From Acidobacteriota bacterium (GTDB taxonomy: Bacteria > Acidobacteriota > Vicinamibacteria > Vicinamibacterales > UBA8438): a DNA stretch of 23,379 bases. The stretch lies in contig DTWD01000561.1 in the NCBI GenBank assembly GCA_012963185.1, positions 1 to 23,379 on the forward strand, read 5' to 3'. The notes beneath the pieces are model-generated. The model did no database searches. It was not told the origin of the DNA and saw nothing but the letters and a program-made list of their open reading frames with translations. Made by a program: the position numbers and the translations under genes. Within the stretch, counting starts at the first letter, position 1; every line of letters begins with the position of its first letter. Positions 16,045 through 23,203 of this stretch are shown here, one piece after another.

Positions 16045-16698
16045 ATGACTGAGCTTTTTGAGGTGACCGGTTTTACCGTGTTGATGGCGGGCGTGGCGAC
16101 CCTTGTCATGCTTCCGCCTGGAATTTGCGTCGCATGGATACTGGCCCGGCGACAGTTCTATGGTCGTTCAGTCCTCGAGACTGTGGTCACTCTTCCTCTC
16201 GTTGTGCCGCCAGTTGCGACGGGATTGATCCTTTTGAAACTTCTGGGGCGCCGAGGATTATTTGGTGGGGTGATTGACGCGATTGGGGTGGATGTTGTTT
16301 TTACTTGGAAGGCAGTGGTTGTGGCAATGGCGGTTATGGGATTTCCATTACTCGTCCGTTCTGCCCGAGCCGGATTTGAGGCGGTTGACCGGCGTTACGA
16401 AGGAGTTGCAGCAACGCTAGGGGCGCGTCCTTTGAAGGTTTTTTGGACAATCAGCTTGCCGCTTGCCAGACGCGGGGTGTTGGCTGGTGCGGTACTGGGA
16501 TTCTCACGGGCGATTGGTGAGTTTGGTGCCACCGTTATGATTGCCGGTTCTCTTCCTGGCTCCCGAACACTGTCGGTGGCCATTTACCGACATGCTGAAC
16601 TCGGACAGGATACGGCAGCCGCAATCCTGATCATTGCGGCCGTGGCTATCGGTTTCGTGGCTGTTCATGTCGCGAATCGTCTCGGAGTCGCGACGTGA
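16045..16698 (+). CDS. modB: Molybdate ABC transporter permease ModB
   Basis: A 217-residue inner-membrane permease with about five transmembrane helices. Family hallmarks are TLPLVVPPVATGLILLKLLGRRG (about 48-70) and the EAA-loop region YEGVAATLGARPLKVFWTISLPLARRGVLAGAVLGFSRAIGEFGAT, which contacts the ATPase. SLPGSRTLSVAIY after it is typical of ModB/CysT-type permeases. The stop codon overlaps the next start (GTGATG), so modB and modC are translationally coupled. Confidence 0.94.
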   Translation: MTELFEVTGFTVLMAGVATLVMLPPGICVAWILARRQFYGRSVLETVVTLPLVVPPVATGLILLKLLGRRGLFGGVIDAIGVDVVFTWKAVVVAMAVMGFPLLVRSARAGFEAVDRRYEGVAATLGARPLKVFWTISLPLARRGVLAGAVLGFSRAIGEFGATVMIAGSLPGSRTLSVAIYRHAELGQDTAAAILIIAAVAIGFVAVHVANRLGVAT

Positions 16699-17459
16699 TG
16701 GGCAACAAAGGTTCCTTGTTGACGCTTACAATTAAGCTTCGTCAGGGGCAGTTCTTACTCAACATTTCTGCTGAGATAGAAACGCAAGCCGTGGCAATTG
16801 TTGGACCGTCCGGGTCTGGTAAAACGACAATTCTCGATGCCGTTGCCGGACTGCGTCAGCCGGATGCAGGCGTGATACAGGTTGGCCAGAAAATATTGTT
16901 TGACAGTCACAGCGGGATTAATCTGCCTTCGTACGAGCGACAGATTGGATACGTCCCACAGGATCTGGCACTGTTTCCACATTTAACTGTGCAGCAAAAT
17001 GTTCTATACGGCATGCCTAACGGGGATGCCGAGGAACACGCGCGACCGGTTCTTCAGATTCTCGAGATTCAGGAATTACTCTCCCGTGCCATCGAAAAAC
17101 TTTCAGGAGGCGAACGACAGCGAGTCGCGTTGGCGCGTGCGCTGATGGCGCGACCAACGGTCTTACTACTTGACGAACCTCTTGCGGGCCTTGATGTTGA
17201 TCTTCGAGATCGTATCCTGCCGTATCTTGAACGTGTTCGCGAAGAACTGAAGATACCAATGATCTACGTGTCACACGTTCCAGATGAAGTGAGGCGGATC
17301 GCTGACTGGGTGATCGCGTTGGCTGATGGGGAAGTGGTTCGATCAGGCGTGCCAGCGGAAGTCTTTGGCTTCGAAACCGAAAAGCACCTAGCCCAGACCG
17401 ACACCAAAAAAGGTAAACAGCAACCAACAGGTGGCTCCACCGACGAGAGTCATCGATAA
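16698..17459 (+). CDS. modC: Molybdate ABC transporter ATP-binding protein ModC, without Mop domain
   Basis: An ABC ATPase with Walker A GPSGSGKTT (about residues 36-44), Q-loop YVPQD, signature LSGGERQRVALARAL (about 135-149), Walker B VLLLDEP with D-loop AGLD, and H-loop His in VSHVPDEV. It energises molybdate import. The protein ends about 40 residues after the H-loop region, at about 253 residues, whereas E. coli ModC has about 350 with a C-terminal Mop domain; that domain is absent here and occurs instead in the divergent regulator. The start is ATG 16698 in a TGATG overlap; GTG 16695 adds one residue. The last 72 bases overlap the convergent transporter gene. Confidence 0.92.
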   Translation: MGNKGSLLTLTIKLRQGQFLLNISAEIETQAVAIVGPSGSGKTTILDAVAGLRQPDAGVIQVGQKILFDSHSGINLPSYERQIGYVPQDLALFPHLTVQQNVLYGMPNGDAEEHARPVLQILEIQELLSRAIEKLSGGERQRVALARALMARPTVLLLDEPLAGLDVDLRDRILPYLERVREELKIPMIYVSHVPDEVRRIADWVIALADGEVVRSGVPAEVFGFETEKHLAQTDTKKGKQQPTGGSTDESHR

Positions 17460-18668
17460 GCCCCAGGCCATCAATTTATTGAATAATTTTCGACTGTCTT
17501 CATGCGGCGGCGCAGCCGCCATGCATAGTGCACCGAGTGTAGATAGGGCAGAAACATCTACTAGATGGGCGCCGATGTTCATCGAGGAAGCGATTGCGAG
17601 TGGATTGATCTCGCCGAGTTGTTGTGCCATGTCCGTTACGGTTGGTAGAAACATCGGTAGTACTACACCTGAGGTACTACTGTAGATAGAAATAAATCCT
17701 GTCGTAAAAGCCATGATGGCAGTGGCCGTGTTTGCTGTCGAAATATTGACAAGCATTCTCGTAAAGAGGTCCAGGCCACCAGTTTTGTCGAGCACGGAAA
17801 TCAAAATCGTAACACCGCAGACCATCATGATGACCCGCCAAGGCATCTGTGAGACGGCCTCTGTTTCGTCGCCGGCTTTGAGTACGACGAGAACGATTGT
17901 GCAGGCAAATGCACCAAGACCGACGTCGACATTAAACAGGATGACGCTGCTCAGCAACATCCCGATCACAACGATTGTGTACCAATGCTTCCGTTCCAGT
18001 TTGATTTGTTGTTGCGAAGTCTTATCTTTTGTTAGAACAACTAAGTCACCTTCATGTCGGCGCCCCAACAGCCGCCATCCGCCAAATAAAAAATATGCGG
18101 TGAAAACGACTACGGTTTGCGCCATCATGTTGTTCAGGAACGTGAGAGTTTCATAGCCTCCGAGTCCATTTTCAGCCATTATGCCATTCACGATAATTCC
18201 GGCCGGTGCAATCGGAGAGAGGGCGCCGGCATTGCCACCGTGACCAATCATGATCGCCATCAAAAATGCTGGGATACGCACCTGGCCGGCTACAGCCATT
18301 GCCATTGGTGCCATTAAAGCTGTTGAGGCAATGCTGCCGGGACCGATCGACGAGAGTATGAACGACAACAGAAAGAACATCATTGGCATTACACCGACGT
18401 TGCCTTTACAAAAGCGAACGGCTTTTTGGGCAATAAGGTCAAGCGTTCCATTCGCTTGCGCAAGTGCAAAAAGTAACGTGACGCCGGCAAGTGTGACGAA
18501 AAGACGCGTGGGGAATCCGTCCATGACTTCTCGCGGACTCATGTCCGCGAAATACACGCCAACGATCCATGCGAATGAAATTGCGAGGAACCCGACGTGC
18601 AGTCGCATTGTGCAGCTGATAATGATGGTAATAAGCCCCGCGCCGAGCGAGAGGGTCGCGGCGTCCAT
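17388..18668 (-). CDS. MatC-like dicarboxylate (malonate-type) carrier
   Basis: A 426-residue, highly hydrophobic inner-membrane protein with about ten to twelve helices. The N-terminal half (HVGFLAISFAWIVGVYFADM, GFPTRLFVTLAGVTLLFALAQANGTLD, GHGGNAGALSPIAPAGIIVNG) fits the dicarboxylate carrier MatC N-terminal family. The C-terminal half (YSSTSGVVLPMFLPTV, NIGAHLVDVSALSTLGALCMAAAP) resembles the second repeat of SLC13/IT-superfamily carriers. In rhizobia, MatC imports malonate. It is divergent from madLM, another malonate carrier, which supports a malonate or related C3-C4 diacid substrate. Its 3' end runs 72 bases into modC on the other strand. Confidence 0.8.
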   Translation of the reverse strand: MDAATLSLGAGLITIIISCTMRLHVGFLAISFAWIVGVYFADMSPREVMDGFPTRLFVTLAGVTLLFALAQANGTLDLIAQKAVRFCKGNVGVMPMMFFLLSFILSSIGPGSIASTALMAPMAMAVAGQVRIPAFLMAIMIGHGGNAGALSPIAPAGIIVNGIMAENGLGGYETLTFLNNMMAQTVVVFTAYFLFGGWRLLGRRHEGDLVVLTKDKTSQQQIKLERKHWYTIVVIGMLLSSVILFNVDVGLGAFACTIVLVVLKAGDETEAVSQMPWRVIMMVCGVTILISVLDKTGGLDLFTRMLVNISTANTATAIMAFTTGFISIYSSTSGVVLPMFLPTVTDMAQQLGEINPLAIASSMNIGAHLVDVSALSTLGALCMAAAPPHEDSRKLFNKLMAWGLSMTLVGGATCWLLFTFFGVGLG

Positions 18669-18907
18669 GAAGCGCGAGTATATCCGTGGCGGCAGACGAC
18701 GGCTAGTTCTTTGACTGGTAGGAGTCTTTAGATGGCGATATGTGCATCATCGACGGATTACGGTCGCTTTCGTTTCAGTCTGTTATCGGTTAACTTCTGG
18801 TCGGCGACGGTCAGTGCATTGGCCGACTCACACATTATCATTCTGGGTCTTGTGGCTCTGACGGTTAGAATGATGAAACGTATCGACTGAAGCCGAGGAG
18901 AACGCAT
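18669..18907. promoter_or_regulatory. Divergent region between the two malonate-type carriers, with inverted repeat
   Basis: A 239-base gap between matC-like (minus) and madL (plus). ATCATTCT (18837-18844) and AGAATGAT (18867-18874) form an exact 8-base inverted repeat with 22 bases between, ending about 34 bases before madL. It could be an operator or a weak hairpin in the madL leader. No small gene or tRNA is seen. GAGGAG at 18895-18900 is a good ribosome site for madL. Confidence 0.4.
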
Positions 18908-19279
18908 GTGGTGATTTACGGGGTCGCGTTGTTGTCGTTCTGCTATCTGATGGGCATGTTTGCTGGTGACCTATTGGGCCAGCTTATGGGTGTGCAGGCA
19001 AATGTCGGCGGTGTTGGCATTGCGATGATTTTGCTTCTTGTGCTTCCAAATCTTGGGTCACGGGACGTTACCCTCAGTCCGATTACGGAAAAGGGCATCG
19101 GGTTTTGGAGCGCGATGTACATTCCGATTGTTGTGGCAATGGCCGCGCGGCAAGATGTGTACTCGGCGCTTTCTGGCGGATATATGGCAATAGTTGCCGG
19201 CATCGCTGCGGTTGCTGCGAGCTTTGCGCTAATCCCGGTATTGGCGCGCTTCGGGCAAGGTGGTCAGGATGATTCTTGA
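18908..19279 (+). CDS. madL: Malonate transporter subunit MadL
   Basis: A 123-residue membrane protein with about four hydrophobic segments. The opening VIYGVALLSFCYLMGMFAGDLLG, the NVGGVGIAMILLLVLPN segment and GIGFWSAMYIPIVVAMAA are characteristic of MadL, the small subunit of the sodium-dependent malonate carrier MadLM first described in Malonomonas. The start is GTG with GAGGAG seven bases upstream; the nearby ATG at 18906 is out of frame and meets a stop at once. A second GTG at 18911 is possible. Its 3' end overlaps madM by 11 bases, so the two subunits are made together. Confidence 0.92.
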   Translation: MVIYGVALLSFCYLMGMFAGDLLGQLMGVQANVGGVGIAMILLLVLPNLGSRDVTLSPITEKGIGFWSAMYIPIVVAMAARQDVYSALSGGYMAIVAGIAAVAASFALIPVLARFGQGGQDDS

Positions 19280-20033
19280 CACCCTGCAAACAGCATTATC
19301 GGCGAGAGCACTGATTACGGCGTTCATGTTTGTTGGAGCTCTCGTGTGGTTCTCATATCTCATCTCCGACAAACTGACACGTGGGCATGTTCATGGGTCG
19401 GCGATTGCTATTGCGCTCGGCTTGGTTTTTGCCTGGTATGGAGGCCTGACGACAGGCGGGAATACTGGTCTTGCAGACATTCCATTACTTGCTGGTATCG
19501 GTGTTATGGGCGGTTCGATGTTTCGCGATTTTGCGATCGTTGCAACAGCCTTTGGCGCTGATTTAAGTGCGCTAAAACGCGCCGGTCTTGTCGGCGGCAT
19601 TTCGATTGTTATTGGTGTCGTCCTATCGTTTGTTGTCGGTGCAGTTGTTGCTGTTGCTTTTGGGTATACGGACCCGATTGCCATCACGACTATTGGGGCG
19701 GGGGCGGCAACTTACATCGTGGGTCCGGTTACAGGGACAGCATTAGGGGCAGGTAGTGATGTGATCGCCTTGAGTGTGGCAGCGGGACTCACGAAATCCA
19801 TCCTCGTCATGATTGGGACGCCCTTTATTGCGCCGAAAATTGGACTCAATAATCCGCATTCGGCACTGATTTATGGGGGATTGATGGGGACAACGAGCGG
19901 TGTTGCCGGTGGACTTGCCGCAACGGACCCAAAACTCGTGCCTTACGGCGCGATGACTGCGACGTTCTATACGGGGGTCGGGGTTCTCCTTGCACCGTCG
20001 GTGCTGTACTTCATTGTGCGTGCGCTTATCTAA
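19269..20033 (+). CDS. madM: Malonate transporter subunit MadM
   Basis: A 254-residue inner-membrane protein with about eight helices, the large subunit of MadLM. Family features are FSYLISDKLTRGHVHGSAIAI, YGGLTTGGNTGLADIPLLAGIGVMGGSMFRDFAIVATAFGAD, the ITTIGAGAATYIVGPVTG segment and GGLMGTTSGVAGGLAATDP. The start is ATG 19269 with AAGGTGG five bases upstream; GTG 19260 is in frame. By family knowledge it imports malonate with sodium ions. No malonate decarboxylase (mdc or mad) gene is in the window, so the fate of malonate is not shown here. Confidence 0.93.
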   Translation: MILDTLQTALSARALITAFMFVGALVWFSYLISDKLTRGHVHGSAIAIALGLVFAWYGGLTTGGNTGLADIPLLAGIGVMGGSMFRDFAIVATAFGADLSALKRAGLVGGISIVIGVVLSFVVGAVVAVAFGYTDPIAITTIGAGAATYIVGPVTGTALGAGSDVIALSVAAGLTKSILVMIGTPFIAPKIGLNNPHSALIYGGLMGTTSGVAGGLAATDPKLVPYGAMTATFYTGVGVLLAPSVLYFIVRALI

Positions 20034-20084
20034 ATCAGTACACATCCAGCAAAGGCATCACGCTATTCAGTTGTTTGAGTTCTG

Positions 20085-20543
20085 ATGATATATCTCGTAC
20101 ATCATGGGCAAGCGACTGATGCCACCGTTAGTGCTCAGAGGCCCCTGACGACGTTCGGGCAGAGGGCTGTGGAACGGCTTGCAGGTCGTCTTGTTGAACA
20201 AGGTATTTGCCCAGCTGAGATATGGCACAGTGGAAAGCTTCGAGCTCGTCAAACAGGGAATGTGCTGCTGACCAGGTGCAATCCGGACGCACAGTTCGTG
20301 ATGGTTCGAGGCCTTCAGCCGGCCGATCCGTCAGATATTATGGCCGATCGTCTGGCAGGTGAGCAGCGCGAAATCATGTTGATTGGTCATATGCCGAATC
20401 TGCCAAGGCTGTTAAGACGACTGATTGGACGAATCGGTGACAAACATGAGATTGAGTTTCCGCCTCACGGAGTAGTGGCGCTTGAAAGTAATGATGGAGG
20501 GATGACTTGGCGAGAACAGTGGCGTTGTGGGAACAGTGACTAG
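20085..20543 (+). CDS. SixA-like histidine phosphatase family protein
   Basis: A 152-residue histidine-phosphatase-superfamily protein of SixA type and length. The N-terminal motif is YLVHHGQA: the catalytic His7 is kept but the preceding Arg of the RHG triad is His. RPLTTFGQRAVERLAGRL, IWHSGKLRARQTGNVL and the second catalytic block MLIGHMPNLPRLLRRL follow as in SixA. In E. coli SixA dephosphorylates phosphohistidine on HPt or PTS proteins; a similar role is possible but unproven. It has no strong ribosome site. The last four bases overlap the convergent decarboxylase gene. Confidence 0.82.
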   Translation: MIYLVHHGQATDATVSAQRPLTTFGQRAVERLAGRLVEQGICPAEIWHSGKLRARQTGNVLLTRCNPDAQFVMVRGLQPADPSDIMADRLAGEQREIMLIGHMPNLPRLLRRLIGRIGDKHEIEFPPHGVVALESNDGGMTWREQWRCGNSD

Positions 20544-22006
20544 CTGACGATCAGACCGCGATGTTGCACAAGTAGTTCCCACGCTCGCCGAACATGCTTG
20601 TCAGTGGTGCGGATGTGGCCGATGGCAAGTCTTAACGTAAAACGTCCATTCAGCCGTGTGTGCGACAGAAATACCTCTCCATCGGCATTGATGCGTTCAA
20701 GAAGTTGTTCGTTTAAGACGTCGATCTCGGTCTCATCCTCCGACGTACCTTTCGCGCGGAAGCACACGACACTGAGCGGAACAGGGGCCGCACGCTCAAA
20801 GTCTTCGCTTCCATCAACCCATTCGGCGAAAAGCTTGGCGAGTCGCATATGGTCGGCGAGTCGATCACGAAGACCGTCCGAGCCAAAATAGCGAATAACC
20901 GCCCAAAGTTTGAGGGCGCGAAACCGTCGTCCCAGTTGAACGCCAGTATCCATTAAATTTCTAACTTCACCGGCTTCTGGAGTTTGCAAGTAGTCCGGGG
21001 TCAGACTAAACGCCGAACGTAGAACGTCCATATGCCGACAGTAAAAAGCACTGAGGTCGAACGGTGTGAAGAGCCATTTGTGTGGATTAACCACGAGCGA
21101 ATCGGCTTGACTGCAGCCGTCAAGAATATTGTGTGTGTCTGGTACCAATGCCGCTGATCCCGCATAGGCCGCGTCAACATGGAGCCAAATACCTTTCTCA
21201 GTGCATATTGATGAGATAGCGCTCACAGGATCAACGCTTGTTGTTGACGTTGTGCCAACTGTAGCAACAACGGCGATAGGTATTTCACCCTTGGCTACGT
21301 CTGACTCGATCGTTGTTTGAAGCGCGTCTGGCCGAAGCCTGAATTCAGCATCGACCGGAATCTTTCGTACCGCGTCGTGCCCCAAGCCAAGAGTCATTGC
21401 GGCTTTATCGATCGAGGAGTGCGCCTGTTCAGAGGCATAAATACGCAATGGCCCTAGCTCTTTCCGTCCTGCGAGTCCTCGTGTTCCGACGTCGGGTATG
21501 GTTCGATGACGCGCTGCGGCTAGTGCATGCAGACTTGCGATCGATGCGGTGTCATAGATAACGGCTTCAAAGCATTCCGGCAGGCCAAGAAGTTGGCGGA
21601 GCCAACTCAGCGTGACTTCTTCCAATTCCGTCGCGGACGGTGATGTGCGCCAGAGCATCGCTTGCACATTTAATGCAGCCGATAAAAATTCAGCCAAGAT
21701 ACCGGGCGCGCTCCCCGAAATCGCGAAATAACCGAAAAACCCAGGATGATTCCAGTGTGTGATGCCAGGAAGGAGAATTTCTTCGAAGTCCTTAAAGATG
21801 TCCTTAAATGTTGTGCCTTTTACCGGCGGAGTTTTTGGTAGCGCAGTATGTATTTCGCCAGGCTTGTTCTGGGAAAGCACAGGATAACGGTCTGACGTGG
21901 CGAGGTACTCTGCGATCCAATCGACGAGTGCGTAACCGTTCTGCCGAAAGGCTTCGGCATCCATGTCACCCAGAAGATGATCGTCCGCGCGGTTGTTATC
22001 AGGCAC
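20540..22006 (-). CDS. PLP-dependent aromatic-L-amino-acid decarboxylase family protein
   Basis: A 488-residue group II decarboxylase of normal length. The PLP Schiff-base lysine is Lys310 in VVNPHKWLF, the pyridine-nitrogen Asp is Asp278 in HVDAAYAG, and the ring-stacking His is His196 in SEQAHSSIDKA. HWNHPGFFGYFAISGSAPGI and the MLWRTSPSATELEEVTLSWL block are characteristic of the aromatic amino acid (DOPA/Trp/Tyr/Phe) branch rather than glutamate decarboxylase. The product would be an aromatic amine and CO2. The exact substrate cannot be read. It begins 21 bases after the upstream lipoprotein gene, so the two are probably one transcript. Confidence 0.92.
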   Translation of the reverse strand: MPDNNRADDHLLGDMDAEAFRQNGYALVDWIAEYLATSDRYPVLSQNKPGEIHTALPKTPPVKGTTFKDIFKDFEEILLPGITHWNHPGFFGYFAISGSAPGILAEFLSAALNVQAMLWRTSPSATELEEVTLSWLRQLLGLPECFEAVIYDTASIASLHALAAARHRTIPDVGTRGLAGRKELGPLRIYASEQAHSSIDKAAMTLGLGHDAVRKIPVDAEFRLRPDALQTTIESDVAKGEIPIAVVATVGTTSTTSVDPVSAISSICTEKGIWLHVDAAYAGSAALVPDTHNILDGCSQADSLVVNPHKWLFTPFDLSAFYCRHMDVLRSAFSLTPDYLQTPEAGEVRNLMDTGVQLGRRFRALKLWAVIRYFGSDGLRDRLADHMRLAKLFAEWVDGSEDFERAAPVPLSVVCFRAKGTSEDETEIDVLNEQLLERINADGEVFLSHTRLNGRFTLRLAIGHIRTTDKHVRRAWELLVQHRGLIVS

Positions 22007-22027
22007 GGTGTGCCATGGGTTAGGAGC

Positions 22028-22636
22028 CTAGTTGCTAGCGCTGACGTAATCGAGTGCGAATTCTCGCAATGCCGTGCTACTCAAACCGATTGCTTCAGCC
22101 TCAGCCAGTGCGGCATCGACGGTGTAGCCGTCCTGTTTAACGCGTTTGATTAACCACATCGCGCCCACACGGTTTGCGGAACCACAGTGAATATAGACTG
22201 GTTGATTCGTCGGGTCGGCTACAGCTTCGAGAAAAGATTCGGCAACCTCAGCAGTTGCTTCTCTGAAGGGAATATGAATGTAGTTTAATCCTGCCGCTTC
22301 CGCCGCTTGTTTGCCTGCGTCAACGGTTGCCCCACGCTCTCCACCGGTACGGAAGTTGATAACAGTAGTAAAGCCGCGGTTTCGCAGTTCTGCCATCGCT
22401 TCCGGAGGCGTCGCCCCCGCACACGCAACCGTAGCATCAACGCGTGTGTAGTTGCGGACGCCTTCGGGCCCTTCCTCGGCCTGGAAGGACGGGCCGGTAT
22501 CCTGGCGTTCGGTATTACTGCTTGATTGTGGTGAAGATGTGCCGTCGCAACCGGTGACGCTAACCATAGTGACAAAAATGACACCAATAATCGTTGGGAA
22601 GTAACTTGACTGCTGCATGGGTTTTGATTGTAGCAT
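22028..22636 (-). CDS. Lipoprotein with tyrosine-phosphatase-like (DUF442-type) domain
   Basis: A 202-residue protein. The signal has a hydrophobic core PTIIGVIFVTMVSV and lipobox VTGC, lipidated at Cys30. A low-complexity Ser/Gln linker follows. The domain at about 60-195 resembles cysteine-based phosphatases of the beta-lactamase-hydrolase-like (DUF442) group: MAELRNRGFTTVINFRTGGERG, AAGLNYIHIPFREAT and the P-loop VYIHCGSANRVGAMW. The loop is C-G-S-A-N-R, with four residues between Cys and Arg instead of the canonical five, as also in DUF442 proteins. I keep ATG 22636 because it supplies the Lys needed in the signal n-region; ATG 22618 is the alternative. It is divergent from the Sec-OsmC gene and upstream of the decarboxylase. 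Confidence 0.78.
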   Translation of the reverse strand: MLQSKPMQQSSYFPTIIGVIFVTMVSVTGCDGTSSPQSSSNTERQDTGPSFQAEEGPEGVRNYTRVDATVACAGATPPEAMAELRNRGFTTVINFRTGGERGATVDAGKQAAEAAGLNYIHIPFREATAEVAESFLEAVADPTNQPVYIHCGSANRVGAMWLIKRVKQDGYTVDAALAEAEAIGLSSTALREFALDYVSASN

Positions 22637-22678
22637 CGTGTGACCAAAAAGGACCTTATTAAAGGTAAGGAGTTGCCC

Positions 22679-23143
22679 GTGTCAGAGATTGTGCATACCA
22701 GTCGGATGCGAATTGATCGAATCAAGGGCCCTATCCGAGAAATGCATCTTGAAGGATTTGAGCATCCGATCCGATTCGGTGTTCATGGTGGAATCAAAAA
22801 ATTCTACGGTATCGAACCTGACGAGGAGGTTCCGGCCACTCTCGATTACATGATTGGTGCGGTTGGTGGTTGACTGCTCGGCACCCTTGCACGCGCACTG
22901 GAGGTGCGTGAAATTCCTGCTCCGAGTGACAAAATCACAGCCCAAGTTGAAGGCGATATTGAAGCGGTTGACAACGTTCTTCGCATTACGCGCATACGGG
23001 TTCGGTATGACCTGAAGATTCCGAAAGGGAAACGGGAGGCTGCTGAACGAGCTGTCGCGCGGCATCCTAGCGGTTGCCCAGCGGCCAATAGTGTGAATGG
23101 GTGCATCGACATCGATATTTCAGCGACGATTATTGAGGAGTAA
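22679..23143 (+). CDS. OsmC-family selenoprotein (in-frame UGA = selenocysteine)
   Basis: One continuous OsmC-family gene interrupted only by TGA at 22871-22873. Before it: PIRFGVHGGIKKFYGIEPDEEVPATLDYMIGAVGG; after it: LLGTLARALEVREI, continuing to IDIDISATIIEE and TAA. The TGA falls exactly where OsmC/Ohr-type proteins have the peroxidatic Cys (GGC before a helix). The second family Cys is kept in SGCPAANSV. The reading gives 154 residues with Sec at position 65, a normal OsmC length. A hairpin with GG in its loop lies about 20 bases past the TGA. The start is GTG 22679 with TAAGGAG six bases upstream; GTG 22640 is in frame but lacks a good site. OsmC proteins reduce organic hydroperoxides. 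selABCD genes are not in the window, so decoding is inferred. Confidence 0.85.
22892..22910 (+). promoter_or_regulatory. SECIS-like hairpin downstream of the UGA
   Basis: CGCGCAC (22892-22898) pairs with GTGCGTG (22904-22910): seven pairs including one G-U, around a five-base loop TGGAG. The apical loop is about 25 bases after the TGA at 22871-22873, within the usual bacterial SECIS distance, and carries the G-rich loop expected for SelB contact. It lies in coding sequence, as bacterial SECIS elements do. Confidence 0.65.
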
Positions 23144-23203
23144 CTCCAACGAGGTCAGAGGTCGAGTAGGGCGACTGGATGGTGTGGAAACTGATGCATT
23201 TTG

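Noticed and set aside
22871..22873. TGA as a plain nonsense mutation or two separate genes
   Set aside because: It falls precisely on the family catalytic Cys, the frame and conservation continue without other damage, and a SECIS-like hairpin follows. The downstream fragment alone lacks a sensible start.
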